From Candidatus Omnitrophota bacterium (GTDB lineage Bacteria > Omnitrophota > Gorgyraeia > Gorgyraeales > Gorgyraeaceae): DNA of 5,861 nucleotides. This document shows, piece after piece, positions 4,932 through 5,861 of the stretch (position 1 is the first letter of the stretch; the number at the start of each line of letters is the position of its first letter). Under the pieces are notes generated by a model. It ran no database searches. It had not been told where the DNA came from and saw only the letters and a list, made by a program, of their open reading frames with translations. The stretch is taken from NCBI GenBank assembly GCA_026387215.1, contig JAPLMC010000042.1, positions 6,329-12,189 of the forward strand, in the 5' to 3' direction. The position numbers were made by a program, and so were the translations under genes.

Positions 4932-5861
4932 TTGTTTGATTTATAAATTTGTTTAAAATGCTGTGCTCTCTTTACAGCAGATTCTTGGCTATAAACTTTT
5001 CTATAAATATCATATAATCCTTGTTGCAATACACCCGGTGTCATATTTTTAGGTATAAAATTAACATCTAAAAAAGTATAATTATCCCAAGGATGTGACA
5101 ATAATCTGCTTTCTTTTTCTAATCTTTCTCTTAATCTGGTCCCTGGTAAAGGAGTCAAAACTGTAATCTGCGCAGCATATAACCTGTTATCAACTATAAA
5201 ATTTGCTGTTCTGTAAAAAATAGATGCGTCGTCACTATCTAGCCCTACTATAAAAGCTCCCATGATTCCGATACCATAAGATTGAATTTTTTTAATATAT
5301 TCTTGATATTTACCAACTCTATTGTATTTAAAACCAACTCTATCTGTATGTTTTAAGCTATCTTTAGATATACTCTCGAAACCTACAAAAACTATTGCAC
5401 AGCCACTTTCTTTTAACAATTTCAAAAAAACATCATCATCTCCAATAGAAATATCTGCTTGAATAAACCACCTAATATTTAAAGACTTTAGCTCTTTCAC
5501 TAACTCAATCGCATATTTTTTATCTATCACGATATTATCATCTGCAAAACTTATGCGAGGTACTTCCCATAAGCTCTTTATCAATTTTATCTCTTTAATC
5601 ACCTGATCTATTTTTTTATGCCTCAATTTCAAACCAAACACCTTAGATGCAGAACAAAATTCGCAATCAATAGGACAACCCCTTGTAGTTTGAATCCAAA
5701 TAACTTTATAATGTTCTTTTTTAACCAAATCATATCTAGGTAAAGGGCTTTTTGTCAAATCAACAGGATGTTTGTTCCTATAAAACTTTTTTAAATTTCC
5801 GTTAGAAAAATCTTCTAATACTTCTTGCCATATATCCTCTACCTCTCCTATGACTACAGTA
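4928..5861 (-). CDS. Radical SAM protein of the B12-binding class, C-terminal part
   Basis: The reading frame is open to the right edge; 310 residues are visible and the N-terminus is outside. The start of the visible part (TVVIGEVEDIWQEVLEDF) matches the end of the B12-binding/Rossmann region found before the radical SAM core in this class (consensus of the type VVxGExE.tw.elledf). A PRYDL linker follows, then the CX3CX2C motif CPIDCEFC (5654-5677), whose three Cys bind the 4Fe-4S cluster that cleaves S-adenosylmethionine. Later GFESIS and the TPLPGTRLRERLEKE segment are typical of the core and its C-terminal extension. Such enzymes carry out methylations, ring contractions or other radical steps on varied substrates; the substrate here cannot be told. 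A TTG at 5758 is an internal Leu codon, not the start. Base composition is clearly more A/T-rich than the regulator genes. It overlaps the kinase gene by 4 nt. Confidence 0.88.
   Translation of the reverse strand, partial: TVVIGEVEDIWQEVLEDFSNGNLKKFYRNKHPVDLTKSPLPRYDLVKKEHYKVIWIQTTRGCPIDCEFCSASKVFGLKLRHKKIDQVIKEIKLIKSLWEVPRISFADDNIVIDKKYAIELVKELKSLNIRWFIQADISIGDDDVFLKLLKESGCAIVFVGFESISKDSLKHTDRVGFKYNRVGKYQEYIKKIQSYGIGIMGAFIVGLDSDDASIFYRTANFIVDNRLYAAQITVLTPLPGTRLRERLEKESRLLSHPWDNYTFLDVNFIPKNMTPGVLQQGLYDIYRKVYSQESAVKRAQHFKQIYKSNK

Noticed and set aside
5756..5758. TTG as start codon of the radical SAM gene
   Set aside because: The frame continues without a stop to the window edge, and the upstream residues match the conserved region before the radical SAM core, so TTG encodes an internal Leu.
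1..5861. CRISPR arrays, tRNA or rRNA genes, insertion sequences, defence genes
   Set aside because: No spaced direct repeats, cloverleaf or rRNA signatures, transposase motifs or terminal inverted repeats were seen; nearly every base is accounted for by the six minus-strand genes.

Overview
The window holds a single compact run of genes, all on the minus strand, so it reads from right to left. It is one probable operon, cut at both ends: the 5' part of the first gene and nearly all of the last gene lie outside. The architecture (multi-TM histidine kinase, response regulators, HD-GYP output, B12-type radical SAM protein) is bacterial. The low-to-moderate GC, the archaeal-type phosphoglycerate mutase (ApgM) and the palindromic intergenic element would fit an uncultured Gram-negative lineage such as Omnitrophota, but that placement is a guess; no marker gene is present.

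In order of transcription: (1) 5861-4928, C-terminal 310 residues of a radical SAM protein of the B12-binding class; (2) 4931-2730, a 733-residue membrane histidine kinase with about nine membrane segments, a GAF domain, a DHp domain and an HATPase domain; (3) 2740-2357, a single-domain receiver; (4) 2356-2099, an 85-residue protein that looks like an isolated DHp helical hairpin with a candidate phospho-histidine but no ATPase domain; (5) 2109-163, a 648-residue response regulator with receiver, degenerate second receiver, GAF and HD-GYP c-di-GMP phosphodiesterase domains; (6) 89-1, the first 29 codons of apgM. Junctions are very tight: ATGA (4-nt overlap), an 11-nt overlap, TAA directly followed by ATG, another 11-nt overlap, then a 73-nt gap holding two hairpins.

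The most interesting reading is that genes 2-5 form a four-part phosphorelay: kinase, stand-alone receiver, stand-alone DHp phosphotransferase, then receiver with HD-GYP output. This is the same part list as the Spo0 relay (Kin, Spo0F, Spo0B, Spo0A), but it ends in c-di-GMP turnover instead of transcription, and the genes lie in the order of the presumed phosphate flow. The relay is inferred; the domains and motifs are seen. Other points of note are an 18-base homopolymer inside the kinase membrane domain, a base-composition change inside the same gene, related GAF domains in the kinase and the HD-GYP protein, and non-acidic residues after both phospho-histidines.
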